Source: Ancylomarina longa (lineage in GTDB: Bacteria > Bacteroidota > Bacteroidia > Bacteroidales > Marinifilaceae). Taken from it: a stretch of DNA of 64,000 bases. The stretch spans positions 62,001 through 126,000 of the forward strand of contig NZ_RJJX01000006.1 in assembly GCF_003996985.1 (NCBI RefSeq). Direction: 5' to 3'. The translations under genes and the position numbers were made by a program. The notes under the pieces are model-generated. The model saw only the letters and a program-made list of their open reading frames with translations, had not been told where the DNA came from and made no database searches. This document shows positions 8,766 to 18,079 of this stretch, in pieces. Positions within the stretch are counted from its first letter, which is position 1; the number at the start of each line of letters is the position of its first letter.

Positions 8766-9554
8766 TTATTGTTTAAATTGCTTTAAAAAAACTGTAATTG
8801 CATTCCAATATTCTTCTCCTCCTGTCTGATTCTTCCACAAATTGCGGGAACCATGTTGCCCTGGACCATTGGGTATGAACTGAGTTTGATTCTCGAGCAT
8901 TTTATGCTTTTCAAGCAAGGTTTTTACTCCGTCTGCTTCTTGTCTGGAACTGGTAACAAACATCGGCTTTTTGAACTCTGACAATATATCTACCAACGAA
9001 CCCTTTTCATCGGCAAAATAATTACCCGGACTAAATGAAATTACAGCTTTCACTGCATCATTTTTAGCTGCCAGATATAATGCCAAAGTTGAAGAATAGG
9101 ACGATCCCCAAAGAATTACCTTCTGATTGTATGTTTTGCCAATATATTGAATAGCGGCTTGAATATCCTGTTCGGCATCTAAATACGAGACTGCTTTCCC
9201 TTTCTTCAGTGCATTTAGATGAGTTTGATTCTGCGTATTTCCAATTGGTCCACCCGAACGCTGATCAATCGCCAAACAATTAAAACCCATCTCATTTAAT
9301 CGCTCTGCAATTCCGGCATATTCAAACTTATTAAATCTGGCCTGATGACATAGTAAAATGAAGGGAGACTTCTCATCGATTTGATACAGATTGGCACTTA
9401 TCATGACTGAATCCAAGGAAGTAAATTGAATAGTTTGTGGATATTCTTGCTGAATTTCTCTTGCTACATTCTTATCAGGAGAGCTTTTTACAGGAGCATT
9501 GCATGCCTCTAGTAGAAAGAAAAAGGCTATTAGGAATAAGGAATAATATTTCAT
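8766..9554 (-). CDS. Alpha/beta hydrolase lipoprotein
   Basis: 262 residues with a lipoprotein signal (FFFLLEAC, cysteine at 18). An alpha/beta hydrolase core follows: ILLCHQARFNKFEY (oxyanion strand), the nucleophile elbow WGSSYSS (G-x-S-x-S), an acidic residue in SSRQEADGVK, and the catalytic His in GPGQHGSRN. The order Ser-Asp/Glu-His and their spacing are normal. Related dienelactone-hydrolase-like proteins cleave esters; the substrate is not predictable. Location is at the envelope by the lipobox. It is a single gene with its own terminator. Confidence 0.8.
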   Translation of the reverse strand: MKYYSLFLIAFFFLLEACNAPVKSSPDKNVAREIQQEYPQTIQFTSLDSVMISANLYQIDEKSPFILLCHQARFNKFEYAGIAERLNEMGFNCLAIDQRSGGPIGNTQNQTHLNALKKGKAVSYLDAEQDIQAAIQYIGKTYNQKVILWGSSYSSTLALYLAAKNDAVKAVISFSPGNYFADEKGSLVDILSEFKKPMFVTSSRQEADGVKTLLEKHKMLENQTQFIPNGPGQHGSRNLWKNQTGGEEYWNAITVFLKQFKQ

Positions 9555-9614
9555 GATACTAATTTTAGAAGTGAATAGAAAAATGTATTAAAAGCCATAT
9601 AATGAAAAAGAAAA

Positions 9615-9854
9615 TCAACTATTCTTCTTCCAATTATAGGCATCGGCATCCAGCTTTTGCCCATGCTTACAAATTGGGCAATAGTAGAGGTAACGAGTTT
9701 TCAAGGGTACAATAGAGATAAAGAAAAGACTGGCATAAGTGGCATTCTTCTCTAAAATCCAATTACTGGTATTATTACAATGGTTACAATGCTCAGGTAT
9801 CCGACATTGCTGTTGTTCCATTACTTTATCGTTGGCTCCAAATAGGATGAACAT
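9615..9854 (-). CDS. Small zinc-ribbon protein
   Basis: 79 residues with two cysteine pairs, HCNHCNN and YYCPICKHG, typical of a zinc ribbon, joined by a hydrophobic strand-rich stretch. It starts MFILFGANDKVMEQQQ. The function is unknown. It follows the YihY gene by 19 bases on the same strand and is probably co-transcribed. Similar zinc-ribbon proteins are common in Bacteroidota, but I cannot name a characterised one. Confidence 0.65.
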   Translation of the reverse strand: MFILFGANDKVMEQQQCRIPEHCNHCNNTSNWILEKNATYASLFFISIVPLKTRYLYYCPICKHGQKLDADAYNWKKNS

Positions 9855-9873
9855 AGATTCTAATTTTTAACAA

Positions 9874-11223
9874 CTAAATATTCAAGTCGATATCTTTCAA
9901 TAAAGTTTCTTTCTGATCCGGAGAAATAGATTCCCGGTATCCTTCCAAAATCCGCTTCAATTTACGATAGCTTAAGGTTTCCAAAACAGGAATATTATCC
10001 GAGCCTGTTTTTTCCAAAGCATCAATCACCTTATGCACCGACATCTGGTTTATATCAAAAGCTGGCTGATAGGCCATTTGTTTCTCCGTATCGGTAAGTA
10101 ATTCCGACACCAAACCAGCATTCATCATATTATAAATAATTTGCCGAACCAGACGAATGGGCATTTCCAGGCGAATGGAAATATCCTGCGAACGCAAGGC
10201 TTCCTGATTCTGTCTGAAATTGTGAACAATCAAATGCAAGACATACAAAGACAGCAATCGCTTGTAGGCATAAGATATTTCAGATGTCTCCGCTTCATAC
10301 TCATAGCTTTCCACATTCTGTTCTGCAAAAGATATTTCAGCACCAAACAAAACTACCAGCCAGCTCAGCTGTAACCAAATCAGGAATAATGGCAATGCTG
10401 CAAAGCTACCATACACTGCATTATAGGTAGTTACCATTCCCTGAAATTCGATATATAAAATCTGAAAAACCTGATAAATAGTTCCGGCAATAATCCCGGC
10501 AATTAAACCGGATTTAAATTTTACATGTGTATTAGGCATTAAAGTATACAGAAGTGTAAAAAGTATCCAAACCAAAAAATAAGGTGCCAGATTAATCAGG
10601 AAAAATAAAAATGGCCCTACCGAATCTAATAGGTTATGACTCTCCAGCACCTTGTTCACCATGGTTTTAATAAAAACCGTAGCGGCACTAGAACCAATGA
10701 GCAGAATGGGAGCAAAAAGCATAATAGCCGTGTAATCGCTGAATTTTCGTCCCCAGGAGCGACCTTTCTTAATTTGCCAAACATCATTAAATGATTCTTC
10801 GATATTACTCAATACCTTTAAAACCGACCAGAACAAGATGATAAAACCCAATCCTGCTATTAAGGTTCCTTTGGTATTTTCCAGCATTCGGTTGGCAAAT
10901 TCTATGAGCCATTGCAATACTTCCTGTTGTCCGGATAAATTCGATTTCAATTCATTCTCCAATATCTTTTCCAGGCCAAATCCTTTTGCAATTCCAAAAC
11001 CCATGGCTAAAACGGGAACTACGGATAGTAAGGAATAAAACGTTAAAGCTGATGCCCGCAACTGGCACTTATCCTCGTAGAAGCCTTTAACGGCCAACAC
11101 ATATATTCGCAATTGTCTGATCAGAAAATAACGGTGGCCCGATAAATCTTTCAGGCGCATATTCCATACTCCCCGACTCAAAAAATTCATTACCAAATCG
11201 AAATAGCTTCGAAGACTCTTCAT
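9874..11223 (-). CDS. YihY/UPF0761 (BrkB-type) membrane protein
   Basis: 449 residues. The conserved YihY/virulence factor BrkB domain with about six membrane helices occupies roughly 30-310 (for example LRASALTFYSLLSVVPVLAM near 58-77 and the late motif YGSFAALPLFLIWLQLSWL). A cytoplasmic C-terminal domain of about 140 residues contains a winged-helix-like stretch (SQDISIRLEMPIRLVRQIIYN). The N-terminal RASALTFYSLLS signature and gene length fit. Its function is not established; it was once wrongly called RNase BN. The zinc-ribbon gene follows directly. Confidence 0.88.
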   Translation of the reverse strand: MKSLRSYFDLVMNFLSRGVWNMRLKDLSGHRYFLIRQLRIYVLAVKGFYEDKCQLRASALTFYSLLSVVPVLAMGFGIAKGFGLEKILENELKSNLSGQQEVLQWLIEFANRMLENTKGTLIAGLGFIILFWSVLKVLSNIEESFNDVWQIKKGRSWGRKFSDYTAIMLFAPILLIGSSAATVFIKTMVNKVLESHNLLDSVGPFLFFLINLAPYFLVWILFTLLYTLMPNTHVKFKSGLIAGIIAGTIYQVFQILYIEFQGMVTTYNAVYGSFAALPLFLIWLQLSWLVVLFGAEISFAEQNVESYEYEAETSEISYAYKRLLSLYVLHLIVHNFRQNQEALRSQDISIRLEMPIRLVRQIIYNMMNAGLVSELLTDTEKQMAYQPAFDINQMSVHKVIDALEKTGSDNIPVLETLSYRKLKRILEGYRESISPDQKETLLKDIDLNI

Positions 11224-11408
11224 TCGTATTGTTTTTAGGTCTAATTAATGACCGAATTTACGGAAAACAGACAGATTAAACAATAAGGAAGAAAATGCTC
11301 AAGAGATTCCTTATGAACCTGATAAAAAATTATAAACTCATTAAGTGTTAAAAAAACTGAAGAAAGCTATAATCAATCCATAGGATTCTCTATTTAGGAT
11401 TTTAAGCA

Positions 11409-11416
11409 TATCTTTG
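11409..11416 (+). promoter_or_regulatory. Candidate -7 element for the envelope-glycan cluster
   Basis: TATCTTTG matches TAnnTTTG about 100 bases before the GT2 start. No convincing -33 TTTG is present, so this is a weak call. Confidence 0.35.
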
Positions 11417-11514
11417 CCATCAAAATATAAAATTGTGTAATTACGACACGATTTTTTTTCAATAATAATTTCACGCAGCTGTTTGAAGCCATGTGAGAAC
11501 GAAAACATTACACA

Positions 11515-12243
11515 ATGAACCAAGAACAAAAAGAATTTGAACTTACTATTATTGTTCCTGTTTATGATGAGGAAGATAATTTAGAGCGGGTTAAAAAGGA
11601 ATTTCTCTCCTATTTTAAAAGTTCCAAATACCAATCAAAAGTTCTTTTCGTGAACGATGGCTCATCCGACGGAAGTCAGAAAATGATTGAAAAAATCTGT
11701 TCCGAATCCGATTTATTTTCTTTTATAGAACTGGATAGAAATCATGGATTGAGTGCTGCTATTAAAGCAGGATTTGACCATACCACCACTCCATTTGTAG
11801 GATATATCGACTCTGATTTGCAAACCACTCCTATGGATTTTGAATTGCTGATGGAGCATCGTAATGAGTATGCCTTGGTTACCGGAGTCCGCCAAAATCG
11901 CAAGGATAGTTTTGTAAAAAATATTAGCTCTAAAATAGCCAATGGCTTTCGCAGATATATGACCAAAGATACTGCCGAAGATACAGGTTGCCCTCTAAAA
12001 GTAATGCGTACCGATTATGCCAAAAAGATGCCGTTCTTTACAGGAATGCACCGATTTATCCCGGCTTTAATGATGCTTCAGGATGGTGCTATCAAACAAA
12101 TACCGGTTCGTCATTTCCCACGCATTGCAGGCGAAGCAAAATACCATTTATTCAATAGGCTAGTTGGTCCGTTTAAGGATTGTTTTGCCTATCGATGGAT
12201 GAAAAAACGCTATATCAACTATGATATTAAAAAGCAGGGTTGA
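11515..12243 (+). CDS. GT2 glycosyltransferase (dolichol-phosphate-mannose synthase/ArnC-like)
   Basis: 242 residues. A GT-A fold of family 2 with TIIVPVYDEEDNLERV at the N-terminus, NDGSSDGS (UDP/GDP contact) and the DSD metal motif in GYIDSDLQTTP, then ARVR-like RHFPRIAGEAKYH. It lacks a C-terminal membrane domain, like stand-alone DPM synthases. Such enzymes transfer a sugar from a nucleotide sugar to a polyprenyl phosphate at the inner membrane. It is the first gene of a cluster with two ArnT-like GT39 enzymes that use exactly that kind of donor. Its stop codon overlaps the next start (TGATG). Confidence 0.88.
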   Translation: MNQEQKEFELTIIVPVYDEEDNLERVKKEFLSYFKSSKYQSKVLFVNDGSSDGSQKMIEKICSESDLFSFIELDRNHGLSAAIKAGFDHTTTPFVGYIDSDLQTTPMDFELLMEHRNEYALVTGVRQNRKDSFVKNISSKIANGFRRYMTKDTAEDTGCPLKVMRTDYAKKMPFFTGMHRFIPALMMLQDGAIKQIPVRHFPRIAGEAKYHLFNRLVGPFKDCFAYRWMKKRYINYDIKKQG

Positions 12244-12878
12244 TGAAGGACATTTATATATATGCAATTGGATTTGTAGCACAAGGACTATTCTCTGCCC
12301 GATTAATTGTGCAGTGGATTAAATCGGAAAAAGCCGGAGAAGTATTATCTCCTGTCTTGTTTTGGCAGCTTAGTATTCTGGCCTCGTGGATGCTTTTTAT
12401 CTACGGTCTGTTGCGCAACGACTTCGCAATTATCCTCGGACAAGTGATCGCCTATTCCATTTACATTCGCAATCTTCAGATTCAGAATCAATGGAAAAAG
12501 CTGCCTTTATTCTCCAGAATTATTGCCTTGACCACACCGCTAATTGCTTTTGTAATCATGATACAAAATTGGGATGTGCATTATCAGAAGCTATTGCAAA
12601 ATGAGGACATTCCGACCATGCTCCTACTATGGGGAGTTGCCGGACAAATTACTTTCACCTTCCGTTTTGTGTACCAATGGATTTATTCCGAGCGAAAGAA
12701 AGAATCCTCCTTGCCCTTGGGATTTTGGTTGATTAGTATTCTGGGATCGGCAATGATAATATCCTATGCCATCTATAGGGTTGATCCTGTTTTATTTATC
12801 GGACAAGGTTTTGGTATATTGGTGTACTCCCGCAATATTGTCCTAATCCGCAAGCAGAAATATAAAATAAACTCCTAA
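12243..12878 (+). CDS. Membrane protein with two LAB_N (lipid A biosynthesis N-terminal) domains
   Basis: 211 residues, almost all membrane helices. Two similar halves are visible: GFVAQGLFSARLIVQWIKSE (about 10-30) and GVAGQITFTFRFVYQWIYSE (about 130-150), each followed by a W-x-x-S-I-L-x-S segment and a GQ-x(n)-YIRN/YSRN end. This is the LAB_N domain seen at the N-terminus of some LpxB proteins and in small membrane proteins near lipid A or polyprenyl-sugar genes. A TTG at 12240 could also be used, but the ATG at 12243 overlaps the GT2 stop and is the better start. It is probably an accessory or flippase-like component; that is inference. Confidence 0.82.
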   Translation: MKDIYIYAIGFVAQGLFSARLIVQWIKSEKAGEVLSPVLFWQLSILASWMLFIYGLLRNDFAIILGQVIAYSIYIRNLQIQNQWKKLPLFSRIIALTTPLIAFVIMIQNWDVHYQKLLQNEDIPTMLLLWGVAGQITFTFRFVYQWIYSERKKESSLPLGFWLISILGSAMIISYAIYRVDPVLFIGQGFGILVYSRNIVLIRKQKYKINS

Positions 12879-12894
12879 CCAAATATCTGTAATT

Positions 12895-14568
12895 ATGAAG
12901 CTGGAAACTCTTTTTGAGAACAAATCCTATCTCCACCTTTTACTATTATTTATCCTTTGCTATTTCGCTTTTTTTATCTTCAGCGATACCTTTTTTGTGA
13001 ATATCATGGAGGCGAGGAACTTTGTTACTGCCCGCGAAATGATTGCAAAAGGAAACTGGTTGGTACCAAGTATGAATGGCGAATTACGATTGGCCAAACC
13101 ACCTTTGCCAACCTGGATAACTGCTTTGTTTGGAATGTATTTTGGGATAGAGAACCTAAGCTTACTACGTTTTCCTGCCGGGGTAATGGGGATATTAATG
13201 GTTGTCTTTATGTATCGCTTCACTTTGAGCCTGAATGGCAAACGAAGTGCTGCTTTCATCAATAGTCTGGTTCTTTTATCCAGTTTTTATGTGCTGTATA
13301 TGAGCAGAACCGGAACCTGGGATATTTATTGCCACAGCTTTATGCTTGGCGCAATTTGGCTGCTGTTTGAAGGATGGAAGACCGAAAATAAGAACTGGAA
13401 TTATTTTATCGGTGCAGGAGTACTACTCGGATTATCCTTTTTGAGTAAAGGTCCGGTTGCCTTCTTTGCCTTATTCCTGCCCTTTTTAATAGCTTACTGC
13501 TGGGTGTATGGCGGTAAAGTGATTCTGAGAAAATGGCAGCCATTTGTATTGGCTCTGTTTATTTTTGCCTTGATTAGCTTTTGGTGGCCTGTATATATTG
13601 CCGTGGCGCATGCTCAGGAAGCTGCAGCCATTGCTAAACTGGAATCTGGCTCGTGGATTAACCGCCATGTTCGTCCCTTCTATTACTACTGGAATTTCCC
13701 CATTCAATCGGGTATCTGGACTTTAGTGATCGCCTCTGGCTTATTGGTTCCCTACGCACTAAAACGATTCGAATCGAAAAAAGAATATAAGTTCGCTTTA
13801 ATCTGGACACTATCTGCAGTGGTATTATTATCCTTGTTTCCAGAGAAAAAAGACAGGTATCTGTTACCAGTGATGTTACCTTCGGCTATCCTTGCCGGAC
13901 AAGTATTGCAGCATTTAATTAAAGTATTTCAGAACAAAACTGCCGACAAATGGGATCGTTTGGTTTGGGGAGTTAACTTCTGGTTGATTGCCATCGTTAC
14001 CCTAGCTCTCCCAATCGCTGTGTATATGCTCTTTTATCAGAAAGGAGATATGCCTTTGGCTCAGTTTATCGTATTTTCCGTATTCTGCGAAGCTCTGTTT
14101 GTGTACTTGCTCTCCTGTTGGAAAAAGAAATCGGTACGTGGATTTATTTTAAGCATGGTAGCTCTAATGGCTTTGGCAGAGATCTTTATTATTCCCAACA
14201 CAAAGGGAATCGTGAATCGTAATCCTGATTTTAAAAATATCCGCGAGGTAAGAAATATTACTGCCATTCAGGATTTGAATTACTACAGTATCGGGAAAGA
14301 AGGTTTTAGAATTGAGCTGGTTTGGGAAGTAGGAAAGGAAGTAAAAGCCTGGAATTTCGATGGCTCTAATAATATTCCTGAACACAAAGCTTTTGTGGTT
14401 TTTTCCAGTACTCCACCCGAAAGTGTTATTCCCAAAGAAATACAGGCAAGAGTGAACATTGAAACCCTGGAGTTTTACGATTATAATCGTTACAGCAAAG
14501 GAAGACACCGCAATAAACCGCATTTTCAAAAATATGTATCGGTGATCACACCAATGCCAGACTTATAA
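12895..14568 (+). CDS. GT39/ArnT-like integral membrane glycosyltransferase (first copy)
   Basis: 557 residues with about 11-12 membrane helices. The periplasmic loop after the first helix has the ArnT pattern EARNFVTAREMIAKGNWLVP followed by RLAKPPLPTW, including the catalytic acidic residue. LLGLSFLSKGPVAFFAL is another conserved GT-C element. The C-terminal 110 residues form a soluble domain. GT39-type enzymes transfer a sugar from an undecaprenyl-phosphate carrier to lipid A or another acceptor on the periplasmic side. It follows the LAB_N gene by 16 bases. The sugar and the acceptor are not shown by the sequence. Confidence 0.87.
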   Translation: MKLETLFENKSYLHLLLLFILCYFAFFIFSDTFFVNIMEARNFVTAREMIAKGNWLVPSMNGELRLAKPPLPTWITALFGMYFGIENLSLLRFPAGVMGILMVVFMYRFTLSLNGKRSAAFINSLVLLSSFYVLYMSRTGTWDIYCHSFMLGAIWLLFEGWKTENKNWNYFIGAGVLLGLSFLSKGPVAFFALFLPFLIAYCWVYGGKVILRKWQPFVLALFIFALISFWWPVYIAVAHAQEAAAIAKLESGSWINRHVRPFYYYWNFPIQSGIWTLVIASGLLVPYALKRFESKKEYKFALIWTLSAVVLLSLFPEKKDRYLLPVMLPSAILAGQVLQHLIKVFQNKTADKWDRLVWGVNFWLIAIVTLALPIAVYMLFYQKGDMPLAQFIVFSVFCEALFVYLLSCWKKKSVRGFILSMVALMALAEIFIIPNTKGIVNRNPDFKNIREVRNITAIQDLNYYSIGKEGFRIELVWEVGKEVKAWNFDGSNNIPEHKAFVVFSSTPPESVIPKEIQARVNIETLEFYDYNRYSKGRHRNKPHFQKYVSVITPMPDL

Positions 14569-14689
14569 AATCTAATCCGTAGATTAGAGGATAAAATATT
14601 AGGAACGGGTTGTAAGCTCAGTTGAAGATTGCTTAATGATAATAAGACTTAGCCTTCAGCACAAGGTTCCAGACAAAAAAAAGCATAAG

Positions 14690-15652
14690 ATGACTACAAT
14701 ATTAGTAACAGGATGCGCCGGTTTTATCGGCTCTCACCTAAGCGAAAAATTATTAGAACTCAACTATCAGGTTGTGGGTGTAGATAACTTCGATCCCTTT
14801 TACCCTGCGGCAATCAAGAAAGAAAATATGGCTGGTTTTATCCAGCATCCAAACTTCCATTTTCATGAGCTGGATTTGCGCGAGAGTGGCAGCCTGGACT
14901 ATCTGAATGAATCGGTTGACCTGATTGTACACCTCGCTGGAAAAGCAGGCGTTCGCCCTTCCATAGAAGATCCGCAGGCTTATATCGACAGCAATATCAC
15001 CGCTACACGCAATATTCTCGATTTTATGAGAACCCGGAAGATTCAGAAGCTTGCCTTTGCCTCCTCCTCATCGGTTTATGGAAACTGCCAGGAAGTGCCA
15101 TTCACCGAAACGATGAATGTGGATAAAGCCATTTCGCCTTATGCCTTCACCAAAAAATCCTGCGAAGTATTGAATCACACCTATCATCATTTGTATGATT
15201 TGGATATCATTAATATGAGATTCTTTACTGTTTTTGGTCCGCGCCAGCGCCCCGATTTGGCTATTCGTAAATTTGTGCGATTGATTTCGAACCAGGAAAC
15301 AATTCCTATGTTTGGAGATGGAAGTACCGCCCGCGATTATACTTATGTGGACGATACCGTAGATGGCATCGTTAAATGTTGCAACTATCTGTTTGATCAC
15401 GAAAGTGTGTTCGACACCATTAACCTGGGAAATTCTTATCCAATATTGTTGAGTACCATGATTGAAACCATTGGTAAAACACTTGGAATAAGCCCCAAAA
15501 TAGAACAACTACCAATGCAGCCCGGCGACGTAGATCAGACTTTTGCAGATATCAGTAAAGCAAAAAACCTTATTGGCTATAATCCTAAAACTTCTTTCGA
15601 AACAGGAATTCAAAATTTCGTAAATTGGTTTCATCAAAATCAAGAGAAGTAA
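14690..15652 (+). CDS. NAD-dependent nucleotide-sugar epimerase (UDP-glucuronate 4-epimerase-like)
   Basis: 320 residues from the ATG at 14690, chosen because MTTILVTGCAGFIGSH begins the Rossmann fold directly; an upstream ATG at 14636 would add 18 unlikely residues. Visible elements are the NAD motif TGCAGFIGS, HLAGKAGVRPSIEDP, the catalytic S-S-S then YxxxK (SPYAFTKKS), and RFFTVFGPRQRPD. The GPRQRPD and AGVRxS patterns resemble UDP-glucuronate 4-epimerases, so UDP-galacturonate is a possible product; UDP-Glc/GlcNAc epimerases are the alternatives. It lies between two ArnT-like genes, suggesting it makes their sugar precursor. Confidence 0.85.
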   Translation: MTTILVTGCAGFIGSHLSEKLLELNYQVVGVDNFDPFYPAAIKKENMAGFIQHPNFHFHELDLRESGSLDYLNESVDLIVHLAGKAGVRPSIEDPQAYIDSNITATRNILDFMRTRKIQKLAFASSSSVYGNCQEVPFTETMNVDKAISPYAFTKKSCEVLNHTYHHLYDLDIINMRFFTVFGPRQRPDLAIRKFVRLISNQETIPMFGDGSTARDYTYVDDTVDGIVKCCNYLFDHESVFDTINLGNSYPILLSTMIETIGKTLGISPKIEQLPMQPGDVDQTFADISKAKNLIGYNPKTSFETGIQNFVNWFHQNQEK

Positions 15653-15732
15653 AATAAAACCTGACTTAAGCAGAATCCCGCTCGAACACGAATTATTAAG
15701 GATGCTGCTCTGCCACCTAAGTTCAGACTAAA

Positions 15733-17199
15733 ATGAGCAAAAAAAACATTGTAATCCTATTTGTAATTTTCTGCTACATCTTCCTTTTTCAAGGATCACG
15801 AGGCATTTATGAATCTACCGAAGGGCGATATGCCGATGTGGCCTACACCATGCTAACAACGGGTGACTGGATCCACCCAAAACTTCATCCCGAACAGGCA
15901 CACTGGACCAAACCACCCGTTTATTACTGGGCTACTGCTGCCAGCCTGAAAGTATTTGGCAAAAACACTTTTGCTGTGCGCTTTCCCAATGCATTGGCTT
16001 ACTTACTCACTATATTACTGGTTGGTTTCTTAGGGAGAATCTTTACCCCGAAACATCCGTGGTTATCTGCGCTGATATTTGCAAGCTGCTTACTGCCCAT
16101 CGCAGCCTCCAACGCTATCTCCACCGATGGTGTGCTTACTTTATTCGAAACAGCAGCCATGGCCTGCTTTATCGTACTCTATTTTAAAGATACAAGCCAG
16201 AGAAATCGATTTTTATGGTCGATGGCCGGAAGTGCTTTTCTGGGATTGGCTTTCTTAACCAAAGGTCCGCCTGCCCTACTTCCCCTCCTGGGATTTCTGG
16301 TTTTTCTGATCGTTAACAAGGAAGCACGCAGTAAATTTCGCTGGTCGAATTTCGGATTCGGATTCATACTCTTTCTTGTTGTTGGTGGCACCTGGTTCTT
16401 TTATGTGATTAACGAAACGCCCCATCTCCTGCACTATTTTTTGAAAGATGAAGTGGTGAATCGTGTAGCAACTGCTGAGCACAAACGAAATGCCGGTTTA
16501 CTTGGCGGATTTATCGTGTACATCCCAACTTTATTACTGGGAACACTTCCCTGGAGTAAATCTATCTTTACAGGGATTTATAAAACTGCGAGAGAAAGCT
16601 TTTTTCATGCCCGTGGAAAGGCTGCCTTCCCGGATGCCAGAGATTTTTTTCTGCTTTGCTGGATTCTATTTCCTTTACTGATATTTTTTGTGGCAGACTC
16701 CCGTCTTCCCCTTTACATTCAACCGCTATTTATTCCGCTTGCGCTAATTGGTGCGCGTAATGTACCGGTGGAGATATTCGAAAAGAAAAGAACAATGGTG
16801 CTGCTTGCCTCTCTGGCTATTGTAATGATTTTACTACGGGCAGGAATGGGATTTGTGAACCTGGATCAGGATAGCCGCGTACTTGCCCACCGACTGGATA
16901 AAATCACACCCAGGGATTATACCGAAGTGGTATTTGTGGATACCAAGCCTCACTATGGCTTATCTATTTTTTTAGATGTCCCCATTAAACGGGTCGATTT
17001 TAGAGGCCATTACGCAACTTTTGAGCCATTAGAAACTCTCGATGAAGAATTACAAACTACAGGGCAGAAAAGAATCTGGATGCTTCCCAAAGACTGCGAC
17101 AAGGATTTTACCGCCTACCTTAAAGCAAAGAATATACCTGTTAAAAGATTAAGCTGGGTAAAGGGTCGAAAAACCTTTGGAGTATATCGTATTGAATAA
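15733..17199 (+). CDS. GT39/ArnT-like integral membrane glycosyltransferase (second copy)
   Basis: 488 residues, about 10-12 membrane helices and a short soluble C-terminal domain. The ArnT-type loop reads GIYESTEGRYADVAYTML, then TGDWIHP and WTKPPVYYW. AFLGLAFLTKGPPALLPL is the second conserved GT-C segment. It is clearly related to the protein at 12895-14568 but divergent, so the two probably add sugars to different positions or acceptors. It is the last gene of the envelope-glycan cluster; a palindromic repeat 87 bases past its stop may serve as terminator. Confidence 0.87.
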   Translation: MSKKNIVILFVIFCYIFLFQGSRGIYESTEGRYADVAYTMLTTGDWIHPKLHPEQAHWTKPPVYYWATAASLKVFGKNTFAVRFPNALAYLLTILLVGFLGRIFTPKHPWLSALIFASCLLPIAASNAISTDGVLTLFETAAMACFIVLYFKDTSQRNRFLWSMAGSAFLGLAFLTKGPPALLPLLGFLVFLIVNKEARSKFRWSNFGFGFILFLVVGGTWFFYVINETPHLLHYFLKDEVVNRVATAEHKRNAGLLGGFIVYIPTLLLGTLPWSKSIFTGIYKTARESFFHARGKAAFPDARDFFLLCWILFPLLIFFVADSRLPLYIQPLFIPLALIGARNVPVEIFEKKRTMVLLASLAIVMILLRAGMGFVNLDQDSRVLAHRLDKITPRDYTEVVFVDTKPHYGLSIFLDVPIKRVDFRGHYATFEPLETLDEELQTTGQKRIWMLPKDCDKDFTAYLKAKNIPVKRLSWVKGRKTFGVYRIE

Positions 17200-17286
17200 A
17201 GTAGGCCTGGTGTATTATAACCTTATAAACAACTTCTCAATGCCCTATCTTTCACAAGTTCGCAATTTGAACCAGACCTCGATGAT

Positions 17287-17322
17287 AGACCGACAGGTTT
17301 TAAAAACCTGTCAGGTCTTTTG
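17287..17322. repeat. REP-like palindrome, copy 1
   Basis: A variant of the 33-bp palindrome of this region: left arm AGACCGACAGGTTTT (lacking the T of GACCTGAC), right arm AAAACCTGTCAGGTCT, then TTTT. It lies between a GT39 gene and the tyrosine transposase. Confidence 0.85.
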
Positions 17323-17413
17323 TTGATAACAAATTTTATAATTGTTTCTTCTTCTCTATTCATATAATTTTATTACGCTCATAGCAAATTACTCCATTCT
17401 TAAAGCAAAACAT

Positions 17414-17998
17414 ATGCAAGCCTTAGATATTCTTGAATCTGGCAGCTATTACCACATCTACAATCGTGGAATAAATAGCTGCGATCTGTTTATTGAAGAA
17501 GATAACTACGCTTATTTTTTGAATTTGTATGAGAAATATATCGACCCAATTGCAGATACATACGCATGGGTTTTGATGCCCAATCACTTTCACGTACTGC
17601 TTAGATTAAAGGATGTAGAAGAAATAGACTCGACAGAACTAAAGGCAACGCACCAATATTTTTCTAATTTATTCAATGCCTACACTAAGGCATTTAACAA
17701 ACGTAACAATCGCCATGGTGCTCTCTTCGAACGCCCTTTTAAAAGAAAATTAATTGAAAACGATACCTACCTAAATCGTGTTTTACTATACATTCACAAC
17801 AACCCGGTTCATCATGACTTTTGTTCTCATGCAATTGAATACGGATGGTCTAGCTACTTGAGTTGCCTGAGTAACAGGCCAACCAAACTAAAACGAAAAG
17901 AGGTGATCGAATGGTTCAATGATGAAGCAAACTTTAAATACATGCATCAGCATGCAATGGCAAGTAAGCAGATGGAAGAATGGTTGGGATTGGAATAG
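17414..17998 (+). mobile_element. REP-associated tyrosine transposase (RAYT, Y1/IS200-like)
   Basis: 194 residues from the ATG at 17414 (MQALDILESGSYYHIYNRG); the open frame extends 24 codons upstream to 17342 without homology. It has the Y1 transposase features: YHIYNRG, the metal-binding HxH in MPNHFHVLL, RHGALFERPFKRK, and the region of the catalytic tyrosine in YIHNNPVHH. RAYTs are single-copy, domesticated relatives of IS200/IS605 TnpA that bind and process REP palindromes. Identical palindromes lie on both sides and through the next 8 kb, which fits this role closely. No IS ends or tnpB were found, so it is not an active insertion sequence by itself. Confidence 0.88.
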
Positions 17999-18000
17999 AA

Positions 18001-18072
18001 AAGACCTGACTGATTTTCAAGGATTGGGTAGGATAAAAAGACCTGACTGGTTTTAAAAACCTCGTCAGGTCT
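18001..18072. repeat. Composite REP-like element, copy 2 (half site plus palindrome)
   Basis: A degenerate left unit begins GACCTGACTGATTTTCAAGG at 18003. The full palindrome follows at 18039-18072 (left arm AGACCTGACTGGTTTT, right arm AAAACCTCGTCAGGTCT with one extra C). The two GACCTGAC motifs start exactly 37 bases apart, as in the copies at 25715-25783 and in the hsdS tail array. It sits between the converging RAYT and DUF6261-like genes and could terminate both. Confidence 0.85.
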
Positions 18073-18079
18073 GGTGTTT

